DNA of 13,323 bases from CAMQVM01 sp044433405 (GTDB lineage: Bacteria; Bacteroidota; Bacteroidia; Bacteroidales; Rikenellaceae): NCBI GenBank assembly GCA_044433405.1, contig JAWXTQ010000049.1:1-13323 (forward strand). The letters run 5' to 3'. Below are positions 1 through 5,477 of this stretch, piece by piece. A model generated the notes under the pieces. It ran no database searches and was not told where the DNA came from. It worked only from the letters and a program-made list of their open reading frames with translations. The translations under genes and the position numbers were made by a program. How positions within the stretch are numbered: position 1 is the stretch's first letter; the number at the start of each line of letters is the position of its first letter.

Positions 1-1242
1 CACCGCGGAGCTGGCATGGAAGGCATGGAGGGTGGTATGCCCCCTATGGGAATGCAAGAGGGTCGTGGCATGGAAGGTGGCATGCAACATGGTCAAGAGA
101 TGGGTCAAGCTCCAGGTGGCATGGGCGGTGGCGGTGGCATAGGTCGCGGATCATCAGCAGGCTCTTCACTACAATGGGTTCCATGTACAATAACTTATGA
201 TGGCAGAGATTGGTATAAAGTAGGTATGCGTTTCAAAGGAAACTCTAGTCTTATGAAAACAGCTAGAGAGGGAAGCAAGAAGCTATCTATCAAACTTGAC
301 TTTGACCAGTATGAAAATGAATATCCAGAGCTTAAGAACCAACGTTTTTATGGATTCAAACAGCTTAACCTAAGCAATAACTGCAATGACGCATCACTAT
401 TACGCGAAAAAATAACTACAGACCTATATCGCGAATTTGGCATAGTAGCTGCACACACTTCTCACTATGAATTGTATGTAGATTATGGCGAAGGAGCTCA
501 GTTATTTGGGGTTTACACTCTAGTTGAAGAGGTAGATGATAGTGTTATTGGTAACGCCTTTAGCGATGATTCAGGTAATCTATATAAACCTGAAGAGAGA
601 GCTGGTTCATTTGCAGAGGGTACTTTCAATGAGGAGCAATTCTACCTAAAAACCAACAAGAAAAAGGCAGATTACAGCGATGTACGCGCTCTTTACGACA
701 TTATAAATAGCGAAGAACGCACAACAAACCAAAAAGCGTGGAAGAAAAAACTAGAAAAAGTATTTGATGTAGATGTGTTCCTAAAATGGTTAGCAGCCAA
801 TACAGCGGTACAAAACTGGGACACTTATGGTCACATGGCTCACAACTACTTCTTATATACAAATCCCAAAACAGGCAAAATAACATGGATATCTTGGGAT
901 CATAATGAGGCACTGCAAGGAGGTATGAGAGCTTACGAAGCGGGTCAACTAAGCAGCGTAGCTGCTACATGGCCACTAATTTCATACATCATAACTGTAG
1001 ACGAATACAAAGCTAAGTTTGACAAATATTTAAAAGAGTTCACAGAGAACATATTCTACCCATCTAAGATGATTGCAACATACGAAGATTACTACAACCT
1101 TCTAAAAGATTACGCAGACAAGAGCGATATCGGCACATCATTTTCAAGGAATGGATTGCAATTTGATCAAGCAATAGAACAGCTTAAGTTGCATGTGGTA
1201 AGTCGCAGAACAGCAATCACAGATTACCTAGAGAGCAAGTAG
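1..1242 (+). CDS. CotH kinase family protein, 5' end missing
   Basis: C-terminal part of a CotH-family protein. CotH (spore-coat kinase) is an atypical protein kinase fold, and members are widespread in Bacteroidota, usually secreted or surface-exposed. The frame is open to the left edge (codons at 1-15 read H-R-G-A-G), so the ATG at 16 is internal and the real start, signal peptide and first part of the domain lie outside the window. After a Gly/Met-rich insert come the family signatures: a VGMRFKGNSSL strand-turn, then the RFYGFKQLNLSNN segment followed by SLLREK, and near the C-terminus NWD, HNYFLY and WISWDHNEAL, which match the NxD / HNxxLY / WDxD catalytic and metal-binding blocks. The gene ends with TAG at 1240-1242 and converges on a HAD phosphatase gene. 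Family assignment is firm; substrate is unknown. Confidence 0.9.
   Translation, partial: HRGAGMEGMEGGMPPMGMQEGRGMEGGMQHGQEMGQAPGGMGGGGGIGRGSSAGSSLQWVPCTITYDGRDWYKVGMRFKGNSSLMKTAREGSKKLSIKLDFDQYENEYPELKNQRFYGFKQLNLSNNCNDASLLREKITTDLYREFGIVAAHTSHYELYVDYGEGAQLFGVYTLVEEVDDSVIGNAFSDDSGNLYKPEERAGSFAEGTFNEEQFYLKTNKKKADYSDVRALYDIINSEERTTNQKAWKKKLEKVFDVDVFLKWLAANTAVQNWDTYGHMAHNYFLYTNPKTGKITWISWDHNEALQGGMRAYEAGQLSSVAATWPLISYIITVDEYKAKFDKYLKEFTENIFYPSKMIATYEDYYNLLKDYADKSDIGTSFSRNGLQFDQAIEQLKLHVVSRRTAITDYLESK
12..165 (+). repeat. Gly/Met-rich low-complexity coding tract in the CotH gene
   Basis: About 50 codons encode an insert dominated by Gly, Met, Glu and Gln, with recurring MEGGM-type units (for example GMEGGM twice) and a final GGMGGGGG run. 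Nine Met fall in the first 38 residues after position 16. At DNA level the tract is built from imperfect copies of GGCATGGAAGG and GGTGGCATG. Gly-rich inserts at this place in CotH domains are familiar in the family; the high Met content is what stands out. A flexible surface loop, possibly able to bind soft metals, is inference only. Confidence 0.8.
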
Positions 1243-1244
1243 TT

Positions 1245-1343
1245 TTATCTAGCGGTTTTGTTTGGCGGTTTTCACCACATGAGCTTCAGCTCATGCGGTG
1301 AAAACCGTTAAGTCAACCTTAACCAGACCCCAAAGCTAGATAA
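1245..1343. repeat. Outer inverted repeat enclosing the 1266-1307 palindrome
   Basis: TTATCTAGC at 1245-1253 is the exact reverse complement of GCTAGATAA at 1335-1343. With a GG bulge the pairing continues through TTTTG at 1256-1260 against CAAA at 1331-1334. The left copy begins just after the CotH stop codon. The right copy overlaps the HAD stop codon (complement at 1336-1338). Together with the inner palindrome it gives a nested stem spanning the whole spacer, consistent with a shared transcription end for the two convergent genes. Function is inferred. Confidence 0.55.
1266..1307. terminator. 20-bp palindrome between convergent genes; minimal form of the 6650-7318 repeat
   Basis: CGGTTTTCACC (1266-1276) and CATGAGCT (1278-1285) pair with AGCTCATG (1288-1295) and GGTGAAAACCG (1297-1307). 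The stem is nearly perfect, with a single A-C mismatch (1277/1296) and a 2-nt apex. It lies between the convergent CotH and HAD genes, as expected for a bidirectional terminator, although no long T-run follows on either strand. The same two stem sequences recur at the outer ends of both arms of the large inverted repeat at 6650-7318, so this is a short member of that repeat family. Confidence 0.75.
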
Positions 1344-2121
1344 CATTGAAATGGTGAAGTGCATAAGCTATACCATTCTCATCTACAGTTTTGGTAACAT
1401 AATCCGCAGCGTTTTTAACATCTTCGCGTGCATTTCCCATTGCTATGCCAATAGCGGCATGTTTTAGCATAGTTATGTCGTTTCCACCATCACCAAACGC
1501 CATTGTTTCGCTAAGCTCTATACCAAAATGCTCTATCATTTTATCTATTCCTAGCTGTTTGGTATTACCTTTTGCACCTACGTCGGCAAATTGATCTATC
1601 CATCTAACAATTTCACAATTTTGCAGCTGTTTTGAGAGTACCAATTCATCTTCGAAGCTAATAAATGGAGATAGCTGATATGTATCTAACTCTAGAGCCT
1701 CCTCTAATGATACAGTTGGAAGTCTATCAACATGGAGTTGATCGTAAAACATACTTGTAAATTGCGTTGTCTCGTTGTAGACAACAGCTTTATGTTCTCC
1801 AACAAAGACACATGTACAATCTTTGGCTTCACAAAATTTTGCAATCTCCCTCACATCCTGCTTTGGGATTGGATTTTTAAACAAAACTTTGTCTGCAACA
1901 CTACAACATGAGCCATTCATTGTGATATAGCCATCTATCAATCCTAGGGTTTGGATCTCTGTAAGATTATTAATAAATGAGTGGTGGCGACCTGTGGCAA
2001 TAAAAATTTTTATCCCCTTAGCCTTCACCTGCACAAGTGCATCAATCGTTGAGGCTGGAATTTTATGAGTCTCTAGGCTAACTAGCGTCCCATCTATATC
2101 CAGAAAAATGGCTTTTATCAT
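1336..2121 (-). CDS. Cof-type HAD-superfamily phosphatase
   Basis: A 261-residue cytoplasmic HAD hydrolase of the Cof/YbiV type, a family that dephosphorylates sugar phosphates, phosphorylated cofactors and similar small metabolites. All four HAD motifs are present: DIDGTL at residues 8-13 (nucleophile Asp8 and acid/base Asp10), FIATGR for motif II, KGNTK with Lys188 for motif III, and GDGGND at about 210-215 for motif IV. The large region between motifs II and III fits a C2 cap. An in-frame ATG at 2217 would add 32 residues before the first beta strand. I chose 2121 because motif I then sits at the usual distance from the N-terminus and a promoter -7 box lies between the two ATGs. The substrate cannot be told from sequence. 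It converges on the CotH gene and is divergent from the AraC-type gene. Confidence 0.92.
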   Translation of the reverse strand: MIKAIFLDIDGTLVSLETHKIPASTIDALVQVKAKGIKIFIATGRHHSFINNLTEIQTLGLIDGYITMNGSCCSVADKVLFKNPIPKQDVREIAKFCEAKDCTCVFVGEHKAVVYNETTQFTSMFYDQLHVDRLPTVSLEEALELDTYQLSPFISFEDELVLSKQLQNCEIVRWIDQFADVGAKGNTKQLGIDKMIEHFGIELSETMAFGDGGNDITMLKHAAIGIAMGNAREDVKNAADYVTKTVDENGIAYALHHFNVI

Positions 2122-2143
2122 AGCAATATAAAAAATTAAGTGA

Positions 2144-2151
2144 CAAAAATA
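2144..2151 (-). promoter_or_regulatory. Bacteroidota -7 box for the HAD gene
   Basis: Read on the minus strand this is TATTTTTG, a full match to TAnnTTTG, 22 nt upstream of the chosen start at 2121. No well-spaced TTTG is seen at the -33 position. The box supports the internal start, since the longer ATG at 2217 would lie upstream of the transcript. Confidence 0.5.
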
Positions 2152-2256
2152 TTTTATCGGCAGCAAAATTAGCCATTTTTTTTGGAACTGCGCTATCTTG
2201 CTGCTATGTTTATACAAATTTCATATTCCGAGAAAATAAACTATCTAACGCTAGTT

Positions 2257-2288
2257 TTTGGTAATGTAGAGTTTAATAACTAATTTTG
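2257..2288 (+). promoter_or_regulatory. Bacteroidota promoter for the split AraC-type gene
   Basis: TTTG at 2257-2260, exactly 20 nt, then TAATTTTG at 2281-2288: a full match to the TTTG-N19-21-TAnnTTTG pattern. The -7 box overlaps the GTG at 2288, so that GTG cannot be the translation start. The first usable start downstream is the ATG at 2318. Confidence 0.8.
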
Positions 2289-2317
2289 TGCCACAAACAG
2301 TTAACAAACAAACCGAT

Positions 2318-2563
2318 ATGAATAATATGGTAATTAATATTGTACCCTTTATATTTACACTTCTGCTGATTTTTACTTTCATTACGGGAGTAATTACACT
2401 ACTCACTAGCGTAGAAAACACATATCAGCGCAACTCTCTCATATATCTGATATGTGTATGGGTGGGGTTGATAGGATTAATTGCACGTCGTCAGCTCATA
2501 GTCTATTATAATACAGAAGTTATCGAAGGTTATTTAAACAATGGACTAATTCTTGGGGGATGA
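2318..2563 (+). CDS. Membrane AraC-type regulator, N-terminal piece (split gene)
   Basis: An 81-residue piece starting at ATG 2318. It has two clear membrane helices: a hydrophobic run from about residue 4 to 28 and a second around VWVGLIGLIA, followed by a basic RR pair. It then begins a third hydrophobic stretch (GLILGG) and stops at TGA 2561-2563. The next reading frame, starting with the overlapping ATGA at 2560, carries straight on with a hydrophobic run and more helices. Together they would make a single protein of about 387 residues, with about seven membrane helices and a C-terminal AraC DNA-binding domain, the usual plan and size for this Bacteroidota regulator type. A single missing base in the G5 run at 2555-2559 would account for the split; programmed frameshifting or coupled translation are alternatives. 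Confidence 0.7.
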   Translation: MNNMVINIVPFIFTLLLIFTFITGVITLLTSVENTYQRNSLIYLICVWVGLIGLIARRQLIVYYNTEVIEGYLNNGLILGG

Positions 2564-3480
2564 TAGGCGTATTATCTCTAGTAATATATGGAGCATCTGT
2601 GCTTTTCCATAAGAGATTTAATTGGAAGCGAATACTATTATTTATGCTTCCAGCAATCATAACTGTTGTTATAAATTTCACATTGAATACATACGAGGGA
2701 ATTGCAGCAAACCATTTCTACCCCACTCTTATTGACTTTTTGGAAAACATCAGCACTCATGGGTTAATTAGCCGAATTGTAATGTTTGCTATACAAATAG
2801 CCTATATTGCAATTTTGATATACAACATTATCCACCTAGTGCCAATCTACAACAAATACTTTGAAGAGACTCAATCAGAGGATAGATACAACATGAACTG
2901 GCTATACGGTTATATCGCATCTATCTGCGCAATTAGTGTAGCATACCTTGTGTTGGTATTTAGAATCTCATATTTCACTCAAATATTTTTCTCACTAGTG
3001 ATTACTATATCATTTGTTATTTTAATCGCATCAAACGGATTGTACAAACACTTTCCAAATCTAGATGAAATAAGATTAAGGTGGAGTTTTAGAAAAGGAT
3101 GGATAAAATGGGAAAAAGAAGATGCCCCTGTGGTGTGTGCCCAAACACATGATCAGATGTGCGAAAAGATAGCAACATGGATGAGAGAAGAGCGACCCTA
3201 CATCTACACTCAGTTTTCAATGAGCGACATACTAAAGCAATTTCCAGAACTAAACGGAAGAACGCTAGTTGAGACATTTGCCCGTCGAAACTACACATTC
3301 CAATCATACGTGCGCGAAGTGCGTATAAACGAAGCAATAAGAATAATGGATGAAAGCATAGTGCCTCTTAGATTTAACGAAGTGTACCACAAAGTTGGCT
3401 TTAGTCACTACTCATCTTTCTCACGCGCATTCACCGCAGTAAAAGGGCTTTCGCCATCAAATTACACATCAAATAGATAG
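2560..3480 (+). CDS. Membrane AraC-type regulator, C-terminal piece with DNA-binding domain (split gene)
   Basis: A 306-residue frame opening at ATG 2560, which overlaps the stop of the upstream piece by 4 nt (ATGA). It begins abruptly inside a hydrophobic stretch and contains about four further membrane helices: around LLFMLPAIITVVINF, IVMFAIQIAYIAILIYNII, IASICAISVAYLVLVF and FSLVITISFVILIA. A charged linker follows, then an AraC/XylS-type double helix-turn-helix over roughly the last 100 residues: SDILKQF and GRTLVETF form the first helix-turn-helix, and VYHKVGFSHYSSFSRAF with KGLSPSNY is the characteristic second half. Such proteins are predicted to sense a signal in or at the inner membrane and act on DNA from the cytoplasmic face; the signal and targets are unknown. 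No SD-like sequence lies at a useful distance before 2560, so independent initiation would depend on coupling. Confidence 0.8.
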   Translation: MIGVLSLVIYGASVLFHKRFNWKRILLFMLPAIITVVINFTLNTYEGIAANHFYPTLIDFLENISTHGLISRIVMFAIQIAYIAILIYNIIHLVPIYNKYFEETQSEDRYNMNWLYGYIASICAISVAYLVLVFRISYFTQIFFSLVITISFVILIASNGLYKHFPNLDEIRLRWSFRKGWIKWEKEDAPVVCAQTHDQMCEKIATWMREERPYIYTQFSMSDILKQFPELNGRTLVETFARRNYTFQSYVREVRINEAIRIMDESIVPLRFNEVYHKVGFSHYSSFSRAFTAVKGLSPSNYTSNR

Positions 3481-3507
3481 AAATTACAACAATAAATAGG
3501 TTAAAAT

Positions 3508-3538
3508 TTTGGTAGTTACAAAATTTTAACTACATTTG
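3508..3538 (+). promoter_or_regulatory. Bacteroidota promoter for the tRNA pair
   Basis: TTTG at 3508-3511, 19 nt, then TACATTTG at 3531-3538. This is a full match to the housekeeping promoter pattern, with the -7 box ending 11 nt before the first base of tRNA-Gly. Confidence 0.85.
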
Positions 3539-3549
3539 TGCCAGTTTTT

Positions 3550-3622
3550 GCGGAAGTAGCTCAGTTGGTAGAGCATTAGCCTTCCAAGCTAAGGGTCGCG
3601 AGTTCGAACCTCGTCTTCCGCT
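3550..3622 (+). tRNA. tRNA-Gly (anticodon UCC)
   Basis: A complete cloverleaf of 73 nt. The acceptor stem GCGGAAG/CTTCCGC is perfect, the D arm is GCTC/GAGC around AGTTGGTA, the anticodon stem TTAGC/GCTAA encloses loop CTTCCAA with anticodon TCC, and the T arm is GCGAG/CTCGT (one G-T pair) with loop TTCGAAC. The discriminator is T. The 3' CCA is not encoded, so it must be added after transcription. Confidence 0.96.
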
Positions 3623-3629
3623 CAAGTTT

Positions 3630-3701
3630 GCTGATGTAGCTCAGGGGTAGAGTACTTCCTTGGTAAGGAAGGGGTCACGAGTTCAATTCTCGTCATCAGC
3701 T
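3630..3701 (+). tRNA. tRNA-Thr (anticodon GGU)
   Basis: A complete cloverleaf of 72 nt. The acceptor stem GCTGATG/CATCAGC is perfect, the D arm is GCTC/GAGT around AGGGGTA, the anticodon stem CTTCC/GGAAG encloses loop TTGGTAA with anticodon GGT, and the T arm is ACGAG/CTCGT with loop TTCAATT. CCA is not encoded. It starts 7 nt after tRNA-Gly, so the two are almost certainly one transcript. It ends 12 nt before the stop codon of the convergent Nudix gene. Confidence 0.96.
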
Positions 3702-3713
3702 CAAAGTCAAGGA

Positions 3714-4316
3714 TTAAACACTCTTCAACACATCTACAATAGTTGCGTACGACAAAGGATAATAGCTCTCAATTATCTCTACTTCAATCCATTTTATTTC
3801 AGTTATACCCTCTTCTACTTGAGGTGTTAAGGTAGAGTCGTCTTTACACACCATCTCATACCACGCCGTCTCTTTAATAATCCATTTACCGCGAAGCTCA
3901 TAGAGATGAAAGGTGGTGCAAATTTTTTCAGCTACACTCTCTACTATCACTCCACACTCCTCTTCTACCTCGCGCACTGCACACTCCTTGCTATCTTCAC
4001 CCTCCTCTCTCTTTCCTTTAGGGAGATCCCAAAATCCGTTACGATAAATCATTAATCTATCGCCACGGCTGTTTTTAACCACTCCACCATCGGCATATAT
4101 TGGCACAAAAATACGTTTCATCATCTCTACTAACGACTGAGAGTCTATATCAGTAACCTTGATTATATCGAATGATTGAAACAATTCTATCACTTTTTGG
4201 GGTGAAGTTAATACCTCAGATTTTTTTTCTACGATATTAAATAGATTTTTATTATATTTGTACTCTGATGATGAAGAGATAATAAATTTATTATTAAAAA
4301 ATATTTTAATTTCCAT
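3714..4316 (-). CDS. Nudix hydrolase
   Basis: A 200-residue Nudix-superfamily pyrophosphohydrolase. The Nudix box G-x5-E-x7-REUxEExGU is complete: Gly101, Glu107, then REVEEECGV at residues 115-123, providing the divalent-metal-binding glutamates. The box is preceded by a typical FWDLPKGK strand-loop. About 70 residues precede the Nudix fold; they open with a beta-rich MEIKIFFNNKF segment and form a small extra domain I cannot name. Substrate is not predictable (nucleoside di- or triphosphates and nucleotide sugars are usual). Its ATG lies 6 nt from that of the divergent pyrE, so any promoter for it must lie within the pyrE coding region; no full TAnnTTTG is seen there on the minus strand. 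It converges on the tRNA pair with only 12 nt between them and no obvious terminator. Confidence 0.9.
   Translation of the reverse strand: MEIKIFFNNKFIISSSSEYKYNKNLFNIVEKKSEVLTSPQKVIELFQSFDIIKVTDIDSQSLVEMMKRIFVPIYADGGVVKNSRGDRLMIYRNGFWDLPKGKREEGEDSKECAVREVEEECGVIVESVAEKICTTFHLYELRGKWIIKETAWYEMVCKDDSTLTPQVEEGITEIKWIEVEIIESYYPLSYATIVDVLKSV
4253..4260 (+). promoter_or_regulatory. Candidate -7 box for pyrE, inside the Nudix gene
   Basis: TATATTTG matches TAnnTTTG and lies 62 nt before the pyrE start, within the first 22 codons of the divergent Nudix gene. No correctly spaced TTTG is seen upstream, only a T-rich stretch. If used, the pyrE leader would be about 55 nt and antisense to the Nudix 5' end. 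Confidence 0.45.
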
Positions 4317-4322
4317 AATAGT

Positions 4323-4958
4323 ATGATTAATAAAATAGCGCGCGAAGTTGCAGAAACGCTACTGCAAATTAAAGCAATAAAATTGAATCCCACAAATCAT
4401 TTTACTTGGGCTTCTGGTTGGAACTCTCCAATTTATTGTGACAACAGAAAAATATTATCTTACCCTACAGCTAGAAAGTTGGTTAGTCAAAGTTTCGCCC
4501 AAACAATCGAAGAACTTTATCCTGAAGCAGATGTGATTGCTGGTGTTGCTACTGGTGCAATTGCTCATGGTGTTTTAGTTGCAGAGAGCATGCAAAAACC
4601 ATTTATATACGTAAGAAGCGCTCCAAAAAGCCATGGCATGGCCAATCAAGTAGAGGGAGAGATAACTCCTGGAGCTAAAGTTGTTGTGGTTGAAGATTTG
4701 GTTTCAACAGGCGGAAGCAGCTTAAACGCAGTGGAAGCACTAAGAAATGCAGGATACGAAGTTTTAGGTATGGTGGCTATCTTCACCTATGGCTTTAACA
4801 CTGCTGCAGAGAATTTTGATGCTGCGGGCGTAAAACTCACAACCCTTAGCAACTACCCTACTATGATTGAAGTTGCAACTGAGCAGGAGTATATCAATCA
4901 ATCTGATATCGAAACTCTAAAAGAGTGGCGTAAGTCACCTCAAACCTGGAAGAAATAG
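4323..4958 (+). CDS. pyrE: Orotate phosphoribosyltransferase
   Basis: Transfers the phosphoribosyl group of PRPP to orotate to give orotidine 5'-monophosphate, the fifth step of de novo pyrimidine synthesis, in the cytoplasm. The 211-residue length is normal for the family. Seen directly are the substrate-side YVRSAPKSHG segment at about 97-105, whose Lys-Ser-His-Gly is the flexible catalytic loop, then the NQVEG that usually follows. The type-I phosphoribosyltransferase PRPP motif VVVEDLVSTGGS at about 121-132 has the acidic pair Glu124-Asp125. An early FTWASGW...PIYCDNR block is typical of bacterial PyrE. It is followed after 5 nt by a small SRPBCC gene in apparent operon and is divergent from the Nudix gene. 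Confidence 0.96.
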   Translation: MINKIAREVAETLLQIKAIKLNPTNHFTWASGWNSPIYCDNRKILSYPTARKLVSQSFAQTIEELYPEADVIAGVATGAIAHGVLVAESMQKPFIYVRSAPKSHGMANQVEGEITPGAKVVVVEDLVSTGGSSLNAVEALRNAGYEVLGMVAIFTYGFNTAAENFDAAGVKLTTLSNYPTMIEVATEQEYINQSDIETLKEWRKSPQTWKK

Positions 4959-4963
4959 GTGTT

Positions 4964-5371
4964 ATGGTAGAGTATATTAGCAACCAAGAGAGAATAACAA
5001 AGCCAGATTACATTATTTATAACGCCCTTTCTGACTTCAACAATTTTACACCTATCTTAAAAGATAAAGTTGAGGGATGGTGTGTTGAAGGAGAGACCTG
5101 TTCATTTAAAGTTAGCGGCTTTAACGTTAAACTCTCGATTGTTGACAAACAACAAAACAAGAGTATAAAACTTACTGGCGTTGATATTCCTTTTGAGTTC
5201 TATTTTTGGATTCAGCTCAAGGGTGTCGCACCTGACGATACACGTATGCGCCTAGTGGTTCATGCAAAACTTAATGCAATGATGAAGATGATGGTTGGCA
5301 AGAAGCTCCAAAAAGGCATTAACGAGATGGCCTCGCAAATTGCTACAGCATTCAACCAAACACCATACTAG
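4964..5371 (+). CDS. SRPBCC (START-like) fold protein
   Basis: A 135-residue protein with no signal peptide or membrane helix. The pattern of an N-terminal strand (SNQERITKP), helix (YNALSDFNNF), a run of strands including CSFKVSGFNVKLSIV and the WIQLKG strand, and a long C-terminal amphipathic helix (GKKLQKGINEMASQIATAF) fits the SRPBCC/polyketide-cyclase-like fold with a deep hydrophobic pocket. From family knowledge such small proteins bind hydrophobic ligands or act on them, but nothing here gives the ligand. The gap to pyrE is only 5 nt, so it is probably co-transcribed and ends at the hairpin at 5398-5427. Its link to pyrimidine synthesis is position only. Confidence 0.8.
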   Translation: MVEYISNQERITKPDYIIYNALSDFNNFTPILKDKVEGWCVEGETCSFKVSGFNVKLSIVDKQQNKSIKLTGVDIPFEFYFWIQLKGVAPDDTRMRLVVHAKLNAMMKMMVGKKLQKGINEMASQIATAFNQTPY

Positions 5372-5397
5372 ATATCCATCAAACAAACACACATTAA

Positions 5398-5427
5398 GAG
5401 CAATGTTTTGACAGAGAAACATTGCTC
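5398..5427. terminator. Perfect 11-bp hairpin after the pyrE operon
   Basis: GAGCAATGTTT (5398-5408) and AAACATTGCTC (5417-5427) are exact inverted repeats around an 8-nt loop, 26 nt after the SRPBCC stop codon. The following sequence is A/T-rich (AAATATATCTTAATT) but has no long T-run, so it is a likely but not textbook intrinsic terminator. It could also act within the leader of the lipoprotein gene that starts at 5478. Confidence 0.6.
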
Positions 5428-5477
5428 AAATATATCTTAATTATAACCATAAAGCCTTTGAAGGGCAACAAAACGAG

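Noticed and set aside
2122..2217. ATG at 2217 as start of the HAD phosphatase
   Set aside because: It would add 32 residues ahead of the first strand of the fold, and a TAnnTTTG box lies between this ATG and the internal one at 2121.
2288..2317. GTG at 2288 as start of the AraC-type N-terminal piece
   Set aside because: It overlaps the last base of a full -7 promoter box (2281-2288) with TTTG exactly 20 nt upstream, so the transcript starts after it. ATG 2318 is the first usable start.
2555..2562. G5-A run as a programmed -1 slippery heptamer
   Set aside because: The zero-frame codons are CTT GGG GGA TGA; the base before GGG is T, so the classical X XXY YYZ pattern is not fully met. I kept it only as one of several explanations for the split.
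5453..5460. AGCCTTTG as a promoter -7 box for the lipoprotein gene
   Set aside because: One base differs from TAnnTTTG and no TTTG lies at the right distance upstream, so it is not listed as a feature.
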